A stretch of DNA of 64,000 bases from Rhizophagus irregularis (GCF_026210795.1 NC_089437.1:3968001-4032000), one strand, 5' to 3'. Positions 21,714-34,263 are shown, counted from the first letter of the stretch. Numbers and translations: made by a program. Notes: a model not told the origin generated them from the sequence alone.

Positions 21714-24320
21714 GTTCAGCACTCAGTTGGGCTTCTGAAGATTGGAAATCCAAAGAATTCGTAAGTTCTTTGGATTTTTTTTATTTTTTTTTAATAAAAT
21801 ATGAATGGTTAATACTAACCGTTCTTTTTTACTTTTTTTTTAGGTTTGGCACTCGGGTGGGCTTCCGAAGTACAAGAAATCCAAAGATTCGTAAGTACGA
21901 ATTCTTTGGATTTTTTTTTGTTTTTTTTTAATAAAATATGAACGGTTAATACTAACCATTCTTTTTTACTTTTTTTTTTAGGTTCGGCACTCGGGTGGGC
22001 TTCTGAAGATTGGAAATCCAAAGAATTCGTAAGTACGAATTCTTTAAATTTTTTTTGTTTTTTTTTAATAAAATATGAACGGTTAATACTAATAACCGTT
22101 CTTTTTTACTTTTTTTTTAGGTTCGGCACTCGGGTGGGCTTCCAAAGTACAAGAAATCCAAAGATTCGTAAGTACAAATTCTTTGGATTTTTTTTTATTT
22201 TTTTTTAATAAAATATGAACGGTTAATACTAACCGTTCTTTTTTACTTTTTTTTAGGTTCAGCACTCAGGTGGGCTTCCGAAGATTGGAAATCCAAAGAA
22301 TTCGTAAGTTCTTTGGATTTTTTTTATTTTTTTTAATAAAATATGAACGGTTAATACTAACCGTTCTTTTTTACTTTTTTTTTAGGTTCGGCACTGGGGT
22401 GACTTCCGAAGAATGGAAAAAACCAAGTTTCGTAAGTTCAAAACTTGGTTATTTTTTTTTTTTGTTTAATTTTTAATATTATGAACGGTTATTAACCGTT
22501 CTTTTTCATTTATTTTTTATAGGTTCAGTGTCAGGAGGGGCTTCCGAGTTCCGAAGAATGAAAAAAACCAAGATTCGTAAGTATATTATATACGAATCTT
22601 AGTTTTTTATTTTGTTTTTTTTAATTATATTAACGAACGGTTACTAATAACTGTTCATTCTTTTTTTTAGGTTCAGTGGACTTCCAAATTCCGAAGATCG
22701 GAAAAGAACCAAGATTCATAAGTATATACGAATCTTGGTTTATTTTTTTGTTTATTTTTTTAATTTTATTAATGAACGGTTACTAATAACCGTTCTTTTC
22801 TTTATTTTTTTTTAGGTTCGGTGGGCTTTCGAGTTCCGAAGAACAACAAAAAATCAAGATTCGTAAGTAACTATGAATCTTGATTTTTTATTTTTTATTT
22901 TTAATATTATGAATGGTTTCTAACCGTTCTTTTTCTATTTTTTTTTTAGGTCTCGGGTGTCTCAGGTGGGATTCCGAAGAACAGAATACCCAAAGATTCG
23001 TAAGTACGAATCTTTATACTTTTTTAAACAAAATTTTTTTTTTATTGTATCTTTCTTCTATTTTGTAGATTTCTTTCGGTTCTTGGGCATTGGATATATA
23101 GGTGGGTTTTGAAGTGAAACTTCGAAACTTTTTTTTAAAAAAATATTTTAATTTTTTTTCTTTTATTTGTAGGTTTGGCCTTTGGTTCTTGGGTGTTGAA
23201 TATACGGGTGAGTTTCGGAGTAAAATCTTTGAAACTTTTTAAAAGAAATATTTTTTTAACTGTTTCTTTTTTCTATTTTATAGATTTCGGTTCATGGATT
23301 TTGGATATATGGATGAGTTTCGAAGTGAAAACTTCGAAGCTTTTTTTTAAAAAAAAATATTTTTTTTTTTAAATTTATTTTAATTTTATTTTTCTATTTT
23401 GTAAGTTTGACTTTCGGTTCTTGGGCTTTGGATATATGGGTAAGTTTCGAAATAAAACTTTGAAACTTTAAAAAAAAAACATTTTTTTAATTATTTCTTT
23501 TTCCTATTTTGTAGATTTCGGCTTTCGGTTATTGGGCTTTGGATAGGTGAGTTTCAAAATTTCACTTTTTTTTCGAAACTTTTTTAATAAAAAACTAATC
23601 ATTTCTTTCCTTTTTTTGTAGGTTTCCACTTCAAACTTATATTTAACAGATCGGGTAAGTTTTATATTTCGAAATTATTTTTTTTTGAAGAAACTTTAAC
23701 TAATCGTTCTTCTTTTTTTTTGTAGATTTCCACTTCGAATTTTTGGTTAGGTAAGTTTCGAAATATTTCGAAACTAAAATTTTTTTTATTAAAGAATCGG
23801 TTTACTAACCGTTTCTTTATTTTTTTTGTAGGTTCTTCTTCGTACTATTATTGAGAAATAGACATGTAAGTTTCGATGTGTTTCGAAACTTTATTTTTTA
23901 TTATTATTAAAGAAACGGACTAACCATTTTCTTTATTTTTTTTTTGTAGATTTCCATTAACGAATTAAGGGTAAGGGGTAAGTTTCGAATATATTTCAAA
24001 ACTTTGATTTTTTTTTATCGAAGAAACATTAAACTAATTGTTTCTTCTTTTTTTTTGTAGATTCCTCTTTCGGACTTTATTAGATGGGCGGGTAAGTTTC
24101 AAATTTTTCAAAACTTTATTTTTTTATTAAAGAAACGAACTAATTGTTTCTTTACTTTTTTTTGTAGGTTTTCCCTTCGGATTTTATTAGATCGGGTAAG
24201 TTTCTTTTGAAACTTCAACTTTTTTATTTAAAAAATAGGTTACTAACTGTTTCCTCCTTTTTTTTGTAGGTTTTCTACAGACTTTTATCAGATTAGGTGA
24301 GAATGATGGATGATGAATGG
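21714..24320 (+). repeat. Plus-strand array of about 22 microexon/intron-like units
   Basis: Tandem units 80-140 bp long. In the first half each has T-tract plus TAG, then 46-54 nt starting GTTCGGCACTCGGGTGGGCT, then GTAAGT. Segments 1-5 are exactly 47 nt: 21714-21760, 21844-21890, 21982-22028, 22121-22167, 22257-22303. The intervening sequence repeats AACGGTTAATACTAACCGTT, a hairpin that contains TACTAAC, the classic branch-point sequence, followed by a T tract. From about 23060 the segments become shorter (ATTTCGG..., donors GTGAGT or GTAAGTTTCG). Most units keep GT and AG; a few donors are lost (ATAAGT near 22719, ATGAGT near 23313). Whether these are spliced cannot be told from sequence. 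No protein family is recognised. Confidence 0.8.
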
Positions 24321-24429
24321 TGGACGGTAGATGGTGTATATAGATGATAGATAGATATTAATTTAATATGTAATTTTTAATAAACAAATTAATAAAATTT
24401 AATTAATAAATTATTATAAGAATTTTTAT

Positions 24430-27400
24430 AACCATAACCGGTGGTTAACATTACCGGTGTCACATGATGTTAATAGATCACGTGACGCCGACGAAAATTT
24501 ACAGTATTTTATTTTTTTAAAAAAACTTATAAGACAAGCAACACTATTACTGAAACAACAATACTATAATGTATTTCTATTTACCTATTGATGTTGTTTG
24601 CTACATGTTCTAGCATTATGACCTTTTTGTTTACAAATTTTACATATATAAACTTTTCTTTCATATCTTTGATCGTCAGTATTAGTATCGATTGCATTAA
24701 AAGGAATTCTTGATGAAGTCGAAGATGCTTGCTGATTTCGTATTTCACTAACATATAGATTAGGATCAGATGGATTTATTGCACTATTCTTTGTATTAAC
24801 ATGATATGAATTAGATTTAGTTGCTGATTTAATACGCTTGTTTGGTGGATGACCACGTCGTTTCTGAACTACAGGATCCAAAATCTGTACATTTTCATTT
24901 TCATTATTTGTATCATTTATTGGTTTTTTCTTCTGATCAATAAACCTATTAATCATATTTATAATTTCATCTTCACAACCTAAATCAAGTGCTAAGTTAA
25001 GAGCTTTTTTCATCTTTCCAAATCCATATGCATACTTGACTTTTCTTTGTAAACATTGTTTAATATTAGTTGTAAATGTGTCAGGTATTCTAAGCTGATT
25101 AAAGATGTGTAAATCAGCTATTAAAATTTCTTCATTGTTATTTTGTTGGAATTGTGTTACAACTCCAATACTTTCATCTTGTATTGTCTGAATACATTGA
25201 TCTTGCATATTTTCCATATACCATCGCTTGAAAATAAGACCGATATTGAATTTTGCCACCTTAGAATTCATCATGACTTGAAAAAAATGTGAACATACAA
25301 GTCCACAGTTTATTATGGCCAAACAAGTGCATAAATGGCCACCATCTGCTAATAAAATAACATAATGCTTATAAGATTTGGTAAGGCCATAAAGTTCCCA
25401 GATTTCTATAACATCAATTAGTTGTATTTCTTCTAACAAAGAAAAGAGAGTAGTCTGCGGCCTATCCAGTTAATCCTCAATAAATCCTTCATTATAATTG
25501 CATTGATCGTCATCCTATTTAAGAAATTCAAACCAATTAATTAATTTCAATCATGTGATGTAACGAACTATAATTTCACACGCTCAGTTTTTTTGTTTTT
25601 AGCGTTAAGTTTTACTTTCCAGACTTTAAATAAAAACAATACATAATTAAATTCTCACCTTTATTGTACTAATCAAATCTTTAGAAATAGTTTTAGCACG
25701 ATATAATAAAGAACCAAGAATTTGTTACTGTTGAACTGATAAGATATGTGGCGTTAAATATTTTTTCATTAGTTCAACAATCTTAGGAAATATAGGTTCA
25801 ATAATTGATGGTGTTTGATTAGTAGGAAGACTTTGAAGATATGCATTATGTCGAGACCACTGTGCTTCATTATCTAATAACTTTTGAATTTGTTCATGTA
25901 AATTACATAATGACGAAATACTACTAGTGCCTTCTTTAATTAGACGATTCATAACTTCAACTCTTTGTGTACTTTGAATACCAGCCATAAAATGCTTGAC
26001 TTGGTAGCATTTTGCCCATGCTTGGCAACAATTATTCAAAGTCCTATTGAAATACTCTTGAGTTTGAGGGTATTTTTCAAGTAAACGTGTCCAACGATGA
26101 GAAAAATCATCCAAAAATAAACTGTTTCTGGTATGTAAAAATTCCTTATAAAATGTTTGATATTCTTTTCCTAATTTACCTGCTAAATTTTTTCGTAAAT
26201 TTTCTTGTATGTGAAAGATACAAAGAAAATGATGAGTTCTAGGTAATTTTGACGCAATAGCATTTGTTAAAGCAGGGTCTGCATCTGAAAATAAACAGAC
26301 AGGTGGATTATCATTAGTTGCTTGAAGGAAACAATCAAGAAACCATTCATAACTTTCAATTGTTTCATCTTCTGATAGACATTGAGCAATAAGACGACTT
26401 TTGGTATTATTATCAATTACAACTAAGAAAGTTAAATACATATCAAACCAATTTGTTTGACATATATTATCTGTTTGTATAACATCATTGTATTGTAAAA
26501 GACATTGATGCTGACTAGATGACATCCAAAACAACCCTACAAGCCGATTATCAAAAGGATCAAGTCTTGTATGAATAATCCATCCAGGTTCTTGGTCTTT
26601 TAGCTCAAATAATTTATTAATCATATTTTGTGCATCTCCATACCGATTGGTAAGTGGTGATTTAAACTTTTGAATCATATTATATAGATCCCTTTTATGA
26701 ATATATTGATCAGGAAAACCTGCAACTAACAATGGATATATTTGTTTTGCACCCATGTTTCCTTTAGTAACATAAAAATTGATCTTTTCTATTACATCAT
26801 CTGATAACCTACGATACTTAGGAATATACAATTGTGCATCAGCTATCATGGAATGGTTGTGTTGTCCAATGATACTTGTAATACTTATCTCCATTGATGA
26901 CTTGGGTTTGGTAAGATTTATGTGCTAAGGACACATAATTTTTTTAGATGCTCTTTCTCGTTGATGAGTTATATCAATAACTTGATTAGAAACTGGTTTA
27001 CCAGAAAAGCTACATTCAAATGTTCTACACCATACAACTCCATCTTTATCAGCTTCAACACGCTTTCTTCTTAAAGAGAACCCAGCAAACTTCGCATATT
27101 GATTAAGCTTTATTTCTGCATCCTCCCATATAGAAAAAGAATCACCAACTTTAATATCACCAATAGATTCACCAATAGATTCATTTGTTATTGTACCTTC
27201 TATTAGAGTAGAACTATGATTTTTATTGTTTAGTTGTTGTTGTTCACTTAGGAGAACGTCAGACATATGTAGTTCATTATATTTATTTTCATTCATCATA
27301 CTTATTATAACAATGAAAAATATAAAACAAATACGTGTAAAGAGTGTTTAGGATTAAAATTATGTAGGAAGTATTTATGAAAGGTTAGAAGTGTTTAACG

Positions 27401-27625
27401 AGAGAGTCTCAGAGAGGTGTTTAACGAAAGAGTAAAGAAAATATAAGCCACACTTTATACAATAAACATAGAACAATACATCAAAACGTGTTACTAAAAT
27501 TAGATAATGCGATAGCCACTTTACGTTAATTATTACTAATTTTGACCAATAAACATGAAATTTAATAATAACAAATCAATATATTGTCATCACGTGACAC
27601 CAGTGATCTTAACTGCCCGTTATTT
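24430..27625 (-). mobile_element. MULE (Mutator-like) transposon, terminal repeats included
   Basis: The outer sequences are inverted repeats: the left side has TTAACATTACCGGTGTCACA followed by TGATG, the right side reads on the opposite strand GTTAAGATCACTGGTGTCAC followed by GTGATG, and similarity continues outward (ATAACCGG / ATAACGGG). The coding region of a MULE transposase lies between them. A 9-bp target duplication was not identified. Confidence 0.65.
24585..27299 (-). pseudogene. MULE transposase with three in-frame stops
   Basis: One reading frame runs from ATG at 27299 to TGA near 24585, with an intron at about 25658-25515 (GTGAGA...AATAG). It is broken only by stops near 26922 (after KKIMCP), 25723 (after ILSVQQ) and 25489 (after GFIED). 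Domains in order: a FAR1-like DNA-binding segment (WCRTFECSFSG, QHNHSM); the MULE catalytic core with DNICQTNWFDMYLTF, LFSDADPALTNAI, HHFLCIFHIQENL and TQRVEVMNRLIK; a SWIM zinc finger (CTCLAIINCGLVCSHF); a basic region (KKRRGHPPNKR-like); and a terminal CCHC knuckle CKICKQKGHNARTC. The rest is so well kept that inactivation must be recent. Confidence 0.85.
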
Positions 27626-27939
27626 GAAGTATTTACCTTATTATAAAATATCAGTTAAATGTACAAAAATTGGTAATAAATTATTAGGTTTATTAACAAT
27701 CGTCAATTTGATTTTACCGATTTGTTGCCAATTTCTACTGATCGATTTGTTGACAAGTGGCAGGCATTACGGTACAAATCGCCTATAAAATTAGTTGCCA
27801 ATTTTTTTGGTACTGATCGGCTAAGGTCAGACCGAATTTCGTCCAATATTCGGCAATTTAAAATTTTGCCGAAATGGACTATTCTGACCAGTGATACACT
27901 TTTTTAAATATTATAATACTTCTCGTTATCAGGTGACAG
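27626..27939. other. Repeat-derived spacer between MULE and LINE
   Basis: Contains sequence of the CACTGGTC family in reverse orientation (CTGACCAGTG at about 27886) and blocks with TTGCCAATTT. No gene is seen. Confidence 0.4.
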
Positions 27940-29894
27940 TCAGATTACGATAGGTGGGTAACTTGCATCAGATATTCGAGTTTTAGTATAAGAACGGCAT
28001 TGTGTAAATACACAACTTGTTTGGCAGAGAGCTTTGCAGGTCAGATGGTCGCAGCGAAAGAGTTACATTTACGTTTAAGTTGTTTCTTGACAAAATCTCA
28101 GAAACTTTTAATGTTAAACCAAACACCTAAGAAACAAAAAGAAGTCGTCATAGAAATAGGAATAATAGAAATAGAAGGAACTCTATTTAAGGAGGATAAT
28201 TCCAAGTTAAAGGTAACAGGGGAAGGAGTAGAATTTGAAGTTAAAGGTAACGAGTTGGTAATTAACACATATTTGTTGTGGTTAGCAGAAGTATTATTAA
28301 TTTGATAAAATTCTTCTGTAATGGATAACATAGATTCCATGCCAGCTTTTGACGAGAAAATAAGAGTAGAGTCATCCATAAATACTAAATTATTGATACG
28401 CAAATTAGGGAAAGATACATGAGAAGCGATTAAAGAAGATGTGAAAAGAACATAAGAATCAATCATTTCATTTTTCAAAATGGTAAGTAAAGGGTCAATA
28501 TAAATAACCCATAAAAGAGGAGAGATAATTTCGCCTTGGTCAATACCAATGCGAACCCTATAAGCAGGAGTAAATCCATGAGCAGTGAAAACACTATTAG
28601 TGCATTTCATGAAGAGTGAAAGGATAAATTTGATTGCAGAAGCAGGGAGGCGTATACGTTCAAAAGTGAAACGTAACATTGTTAAGTTGACCGAGTTGAA
28701 AGCTTTGGAAATGTCTTGAGAAAGAATCCAAAGTGATTTCTTATTGATATTGGCATCATGGATAATTGATTCTAGAGTGATGATAGGGTCACGGCAAGAA
28801 CTACCAAGTAGACCAGCGAAATTACCACCTTTTAAAATATCATGTGAAGCCAGGATAGGAAAGGCGATTATAAAAAAGTTTGACAAGAGATTTTCTAATC
28901 ACTTCAAGTAAGGTGATAGAATGGGTGTTTTTTAATTAACACTTCTATTCATGAGGTTTAGGAATGGAAAGACCATTACTTATCGCCATAAATTGGGTAT
29001 ATCAGCTGCGGAAAGGTAAGATTAAATTAAAATAAGGAGTAAAACTGAGGTACGAGGTCCAAGATGTTTGAGCATTTCATAAGTAATCATGGAAGAACCA
29101 GGAGCTTTATCGTTAGGAGTGGAAGATACTGTAGATAACCATTCTTCAAGGGTAGGGAGATTCATTAAAGAATCATAGATGGACGGAGGAGGGCATATCA
29201 TTCAAGGGTTGATAAGCAGAAGACCATCTATCTGGCAATGCATTGGTAGAGTTAGAAGGAGTAGACTTTATAGGCACAAAGTTTTGGAAATGGTCAACAA
29301 CAGCATCATCTATGTCCTTAGGATCAGTTAATAGTTGAGGCCGGGTAGGATGGTCAAGGAATACACGGTCCAAGATAGATGATGCGATGACGAGTGTGAG
29401 AAAGCGCTGAATCGATGAAAACAGAAAGGTCAGTATTGAAATTATTATTTCTATCATCCAAACAAGCACGAATGGAAGAGTCTTGAAATTCTTTTTCTTG
29501 AAACAGATACAATCCTGTAGGGATTTTGAAATAATGGATAAAATATCAAGAAGTGATTTAAAATCGTCTTGTTGACATGATGAAAAAGATGAAGGAACAA
29601 TGGGAGTGAAAGTAAACACTTTCTTATATAAATGAAAAATATTTTGAAGTCTAATCAAATGAATAGACCACTTATGTTCATGAACAACAGAGTAGGTTAA
29701 AGGATATTTGTGCAAAAGACGTATTGAATGCGTTAGGCAATTTAAAAACCGATAATGTTGAGTTAATGTTTCCAGTTCCTTGGGGATCTTGGGAGTGTAA
29801 TTGTTACCAACTGTAAAAGGCTTTGGCAGCTTTAAAGATACGTAATTGGAGATATTCGTACATTTGATTGATATGCCAGGAGGAAAAGATTGAA
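27940..29894 (-). pseudogene. LINE ORF2 relic, reverse transcriptase part
   Basis: The reverse-transcriptase core is readable at 28886-28098: QDISKAFNSVNLTML (catalytic block A), IDQGEIISPLLWVIYIDPLL (block B), FMDDSTLIFSS (catalytic block C with the DD pair), then NHNKYVLITNSLPL and FCFLGVWFN. Below 28098 the thumb-like tail continues in another frame (KQVVYLHNAVLIPKLEYR). The connecting region 29715-28890 is shifted and stopped repeatedly. This is a non-LTR retrotransposon polymerase with no remaining function. It continues from the endonuclease part beyond the insertion at 29903-31062. Confidence 0.8.
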
Positions 29895-29902
29895 GGTGAG
29901 AC

Positions 29903-31062
29903 AGGACCCCGAAGAATACATATACAACTCAGATCCAGACCCAAAATTTTAATATAACTTTATACGCCTAATTTTATTAGAAGCTTTATACAAAATCATC
30001 ACATAAGTTCAAATTTTATTATAAATTATACAATTATAAATCTGAGTTTATATAAAAAAAAATTTTTAAAGAAAAATTTCAAATAAATTTTATTGAAAAT
30101 TTTAATAAATATTATTAAAAACTATTTAAAAATTTTAACAAATACTTAAAAAATTTTTTTAAAAAAAATTATTAAAAAAAATTATTAAAAAATAACTTAA
30201 ATAAAATTTTTAAACAAAATTGCATGTTAAAATTTTAAATACCCGATAGATATTGATGCCCAATATGTATAATATAGTAAGTTTTATGCAAAAATTTGGG
30301 TGTATACTACAAAATAAAAGAAAATACATTTTGTTATATATCTCACCACCCAGTGATCGTAAAAAGATGAAACACAGCTCGTTGGATTCGTCTTGACAAG
30401 ACGAATCGAATGGTAGTAGTTTCGTGTTTCTAGGTGTGATAGATGATGAGCTATACCACACATCGGCACTTTGTATTTTCGTCTACTGTGCATTTTTACA
30501 TTTTATCACATAACTCGGCATCTATCGCGCCTAGAAATATGAAACTACCACCATTCGACTCATCGTATTGAGACGAATCTAATAAGCTGTGTTTCATTTC
30601 TCTATGATCACTGGATGCTGAGATATATAATAAAATGTATTTTTTTTAATTTTGTAAATGAATTTTAAAAAAATTTCTTCATTTTTATTAAAAAAATGTC
30701 TTTAAACGAACCCTTAAAAACTTCTTAAACAAAAAACAATTTCTATTAAAAAATATTTCAAGTGTTTTTTAAAACAAATAAAAAAACTCTTTATTAAAAA
30801 ATATCTTAAAAATTTCTTAAACAAAAAATAAAAAAAAACTTTAAAAAATTTTAAACGTATATAAAAAAAAATTCTAATATCCGTTATACAAAATGAAAAT
30901 CTTACTTATTGTAAAAATCATTATTGTTATACAAATAAAAATCTGACTTTTTGCGTAACTGCTATTTGGTTATACAATTTCAAATATATGACTTATTAAG
31001 AAATTACATAGTAAGTTTATACAAAATTGGATCCCAGTATTATATGTATTCTTCGGGGTCCT
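29903..31062. mobile_element. TIR element of 1160 bp inserted in the LINE
   Basis: Ends AGGACCCCGAAGAATACATA and TATGTATTCTTCGGGGTCCT are perfect inverted repeats. GGTGAGAC is duplicated on both sides (29895-29902 and 31063-31070), which is LINE sequence and therefore the target. The centre (30341-30640) is an inverted repeat carrying the AGACGAATCGAATGG motif; the rest is very AT-rich. No open frame of interest. An 8-bp duplication suggests hAT, but the terminal bases are not typical. Confidence 0.9.
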
Positions 31063-31990
31063 GGTGAGACGTCACATAAAATGGCAGCTTTGTCAGTGAA
31101 TTCTGTCCATTGGGAATCAGTAATAGAATCGAATTTGAAGACACGACAGGTTTGGCGTTTAAGTTGTCAAGCGCGAGCCAATTTGGTGAAAGCGAATAGT
31201 AAAGACATATCATAATATGTGATAACAGGATTATGATCAGATGTGCAAATGTCATGAGCATCAAAGATGCAGGCAGTAAGAGCAAATCCTTTGAGAAGAG
31301 GGCAAGACCATACATAGTCAACACGTGTAATTTGGTCATTGCGATGAAAGGTACCTAAGGAATTGAAAAGATTAATAGGAATATAGTTTTCATATCCATG
31401 AGAAAGGAGATGATAAAGCAATCGGTGAATATGCTTAGAAGTAATTTGAGGTTGATTAAAGTAAACAGGGTAATATTTGTCTAAATGCATATTAAAATCA
31501 CCACAAACAGCATGATAAAAACCAGCTTGTTTAGTAAAAACAAGTTGTTGGATGAGCAAATCAATAGTGTCAGAGCGCACAGCACTTTCAGCAGGAGGGG
31601 AAATATAAACAACAAAAATGCGTAATTTCATGTTGCCTTTAAAATATAAATCAACAGAGAGCAAACGCGAAGAATGAAATTTAAAATCTTGAACATGAGA
31701 AGCGATAGGATTTTCAATAAAAAGAGAAACACCACCAGAGGAAAGAATTTGTTTGGAAGTATCCAAATCAGAAGAGAAAACAGTATAATGAGAAATTCGT
31801 TTGGATAAAAACTTCATTTGTTTAGGGTGGAGATGGGTATCAACGATACCACCAAAAGAAATATGTTTAAGGGAAAAAAAAGAAGAAATTTGTTCTATTT
31901 TAGTTTGACCATGCATCTTGAGGCCATTAACATTAAAAGAGAAAATAGTAAATGAATTAGGGATAGGGGAAGTGTTACTGGGAGAAGAAA
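31063..31990 (-). pseudogene. LINE ORF2 relic, AP endonuclease part
   Basis: An apurinic/apyrimidinic-type endonuclease domain, which nicks target DNA to prime reverse transcription. Visible: FSFNVNGLKM (start of the fold), GGIVDTHLHPKQMKF, GGVSLFIENP, VVYISPPAESAVRSD, FYHAVCGDFNMHLDKYYP (GDFN motif), ITRVDYVWSCPLL and CTSDHNPVITYYDM (SDHNPV motif). The frame meets TGA near 31165 and then the 1160-bp insertion. Upstream, near 31990, it approaches the end of ORF1. Confidence 0.85.
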
Positions 31991-32523
31991 ATAAGGATTC
32001 ATGTGAAAAAAAGTCAGTAACATTATCAGGGTTGGGAGGGTTTCATACAAAGGTATCATAATTAAAATTATTGTCTGACATTAAAACACAATGATAAAAA
32101 CAGTCAGGAAGCTAAAATAAAAGGAAGAAAATTAAACGGAAGAAGCTGAATCAGTTTGTCCTGAGGTAGTACCACTAATGGAACTAATAAACTTATGAAT
32201 ACTTCCAGTGAGCAAATCCAATTTGCTTTCAATAACAACTCTACTGTTCTTGAGATTGTTAATTTCATCTTACGTGGAAGAGGTAGGAATGAAGAGAGGA
32301 GCATTGGGGGAAAGAAGAAAGGAGGGGTGCGGCATGATGGGAGCAACGGTAGTTGAGGGTGGTTGAGGCCGCGTTAAAATACTTTATGAGGATGAGGAAG
32401 ATTTAGCTGAAGGCTGAATGTTGAGTAGAACGTGGGATATAGGAGCATCCTCTTACATGAGATCCAAGTCAGGTTCAATGGGTTTAGAAAATGAATCGAG
32501 GCCAAGGTGTGATTCAATCTGAG
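31991..32523 (-). pseudogene. Degenerate link between LINE ORF1 and ORF2
   Basis: Minus-strand sequence with frequent stops; S/P/L-rich pieces (LPSCRTPPFFFPPMLL) are visible around 32340-32100. It most likely represents the C-terminal part of ORF1 or the start of ORF2. Confidence 0.45.
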
Positions 32524-34263
32524 TTATCTGTTGGTCAGCAAGTTCAAGAGCAGAGATGCATTTGTGAAAGTTAGCAACTTCACATTGTAATTCTCGTAAA
32601 AGGTTGAGCCGTTGAGGATATTATTGGCATTATCAGGAGATAACGCAGAATTAGGAGTTTGGCGAGGTAAGGGACATGCTATAGAATGAGAAGAGGAGGA
32701 AAAGGAGACTGAATGTTCTTTACTATTACGTCGAGCATGGTGAGAGGTATTGGCATTAGTAATGATCTGATTATTAGTATTATTACTATTAATTTTAGTA
32801 TTATTATTGTCACGTCTCAAAGTAGAAGCTGATTGATCTCGAGATTTAGAGTGAGATTGAGAACGAGAGTGTAGATTAGCATTGGAGTTAGAATGGCGGG
32901 ATTGATTAATATTGAAGCGTTTCTTAAGTTTTGCCACCAGGTCACGAGTACGTGTACGTCCTTTGGATTGTTTAAGTGAGCAAAAATTTGGGGCACAGCT
33001 TAGTTTGCCACATCTGTGATAAAGTTTATTAGAATTGTTAGAGGAGAACCAAGAGAGCATTTTGTCTTGGAAGCTGACAGTTTGTTCCATAGTAACATCC
33101 ATGGTTTCTTGGGAGTTGAAGGTGACATATGCCCATCTTTTAGATTTATAGGAATTCAGGAAGAGCGGTACGTTGACAGCTTTAGTGCCAAGTTTACGTG
33201 TAAGGGGAGCAAGGTTAATATCCTTAACATTAGGGGGAAGTTGAGTGAGGGTGGCAACAAATTGACGGTGCGCAGCCTTTTGGTCTACAGAATAATAGCA
33301 CAGAGTAATTTGGAGACAGGTGGAGAAGCAGTAAACGGCCTATTGGTCAGTAAATCGGGTGATTGAATCAGTATTATCATATATAATACGGGCTTGTTGT
33401 ACCTTCGCATTGGATCTAGAAAAGAGGCGGCAAAAAGTAATATTTCCAAATTTTTTGAAATAGGCCATTAGGTTATCTTTTTTAATAAAGAACGGAATAT
33501 CAGTCACTTGAATAGCCCAGAGATCTTTATTAGATCGGAGTTGGCGAGGGTCATGTGCATGAAATACGAGGTCAGGGAACTCAGGATGAGAGGAACCAGC
33601 ACATAGGTTTCATGCTTTAGCAGTATGAAAGTGGATAACGAGACGCTTAGCATCGCCAGAACTAGTCATATGCACTTTTCCAGTGTACGACTCATAGATT
33701 TCTAAAAAGAGATTATTAACAGCTTCAATAAGAGCCTTATTAGTGGTGAATTTCTTAAGAGTTTTAGAGGCAGCATTCAGTGCAGCTGCAGCTTGGAAAT
33801 CATCTCTGGTTATGGAAAGGGTCACCACTGGATTGGAGATATGATCGCCAGAAGGAGCACCACTGGTTTCCAAATTGGGTGACGCGTTAGGGGGCTGTTG
33901 CTTGTTTTTGTTTAAAGGTGTATGCATGGATGCGTCTACACTATCATGAGACGCGATGTGACTGGACGCAGTTGGCGCAGCAGATTTTTTCGGGAAGGAG
34001 GTCGAAGTATTTTCGCTAGAGATATTTTGTTGAGAAAAAGAGGAAGGACCATCTTTTTCAACGTCAGCCGTCTAGGCATCAGCAACGTAATCTTCATTCA
34101 TAGAATTTTCAGTAATCGTACAGTTACATTTTTGCTGGACAGTGTTTTCACCATAAAAGCTTGAATTATCAGAGTTATTATTATTTTTTTGTTCTTGACG
34201 GGAAGCTTTCTTACTGTTAGGGTTATAATTTCTACAGCCTCTCTTGGCATAGTTATCAGACAT
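32524..34263 (-). pseudogene. LINE ORF1-like relic with RRM-like segment
   Basis: Starts MSDNYAKRGCRNYNPNSKK at 34263 and continues in one frame past a TAG near 34074, through SASPNLETSGAPSGDH-like low-complexity sequence and LSITRDDFQAAAALNAASKT. A second part reads AIQVTDIPFFIKKDNLMAYF followed by FGNITFCRLFSRSNAK, which resembles the beginning of an RNA-recognition motif. It then reads PPNVKDINLAPLTRKLG, KRWAYVTFNSQETMD, a C/H-containing LYHRCGKLSCAPNFC, and a basic N/S/R-rich tail. This is the plan of an RNA-binding LINE ORF1. Stops near 34074, 33610 and 33360 show decay. Confidence 0.65.

Noticed and set aside
21714-24320. CRISPR array
   Set aside because: Units are 80-140 bp, diverged, with no constant repeat and unique spacers of equal length, and the genome is eukaryotic.
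28000-28305. Plus-strand frame of 101 codons
   Set aside because: Opposite to the reverse-transcriptase tail, whose motifs are clear on the minus strand.
33016-33366. Plus-strand frame of 116 codons
   Set aside because: Opposite-strand shadow of LINE ORF1; no homology-like composition or splice context.
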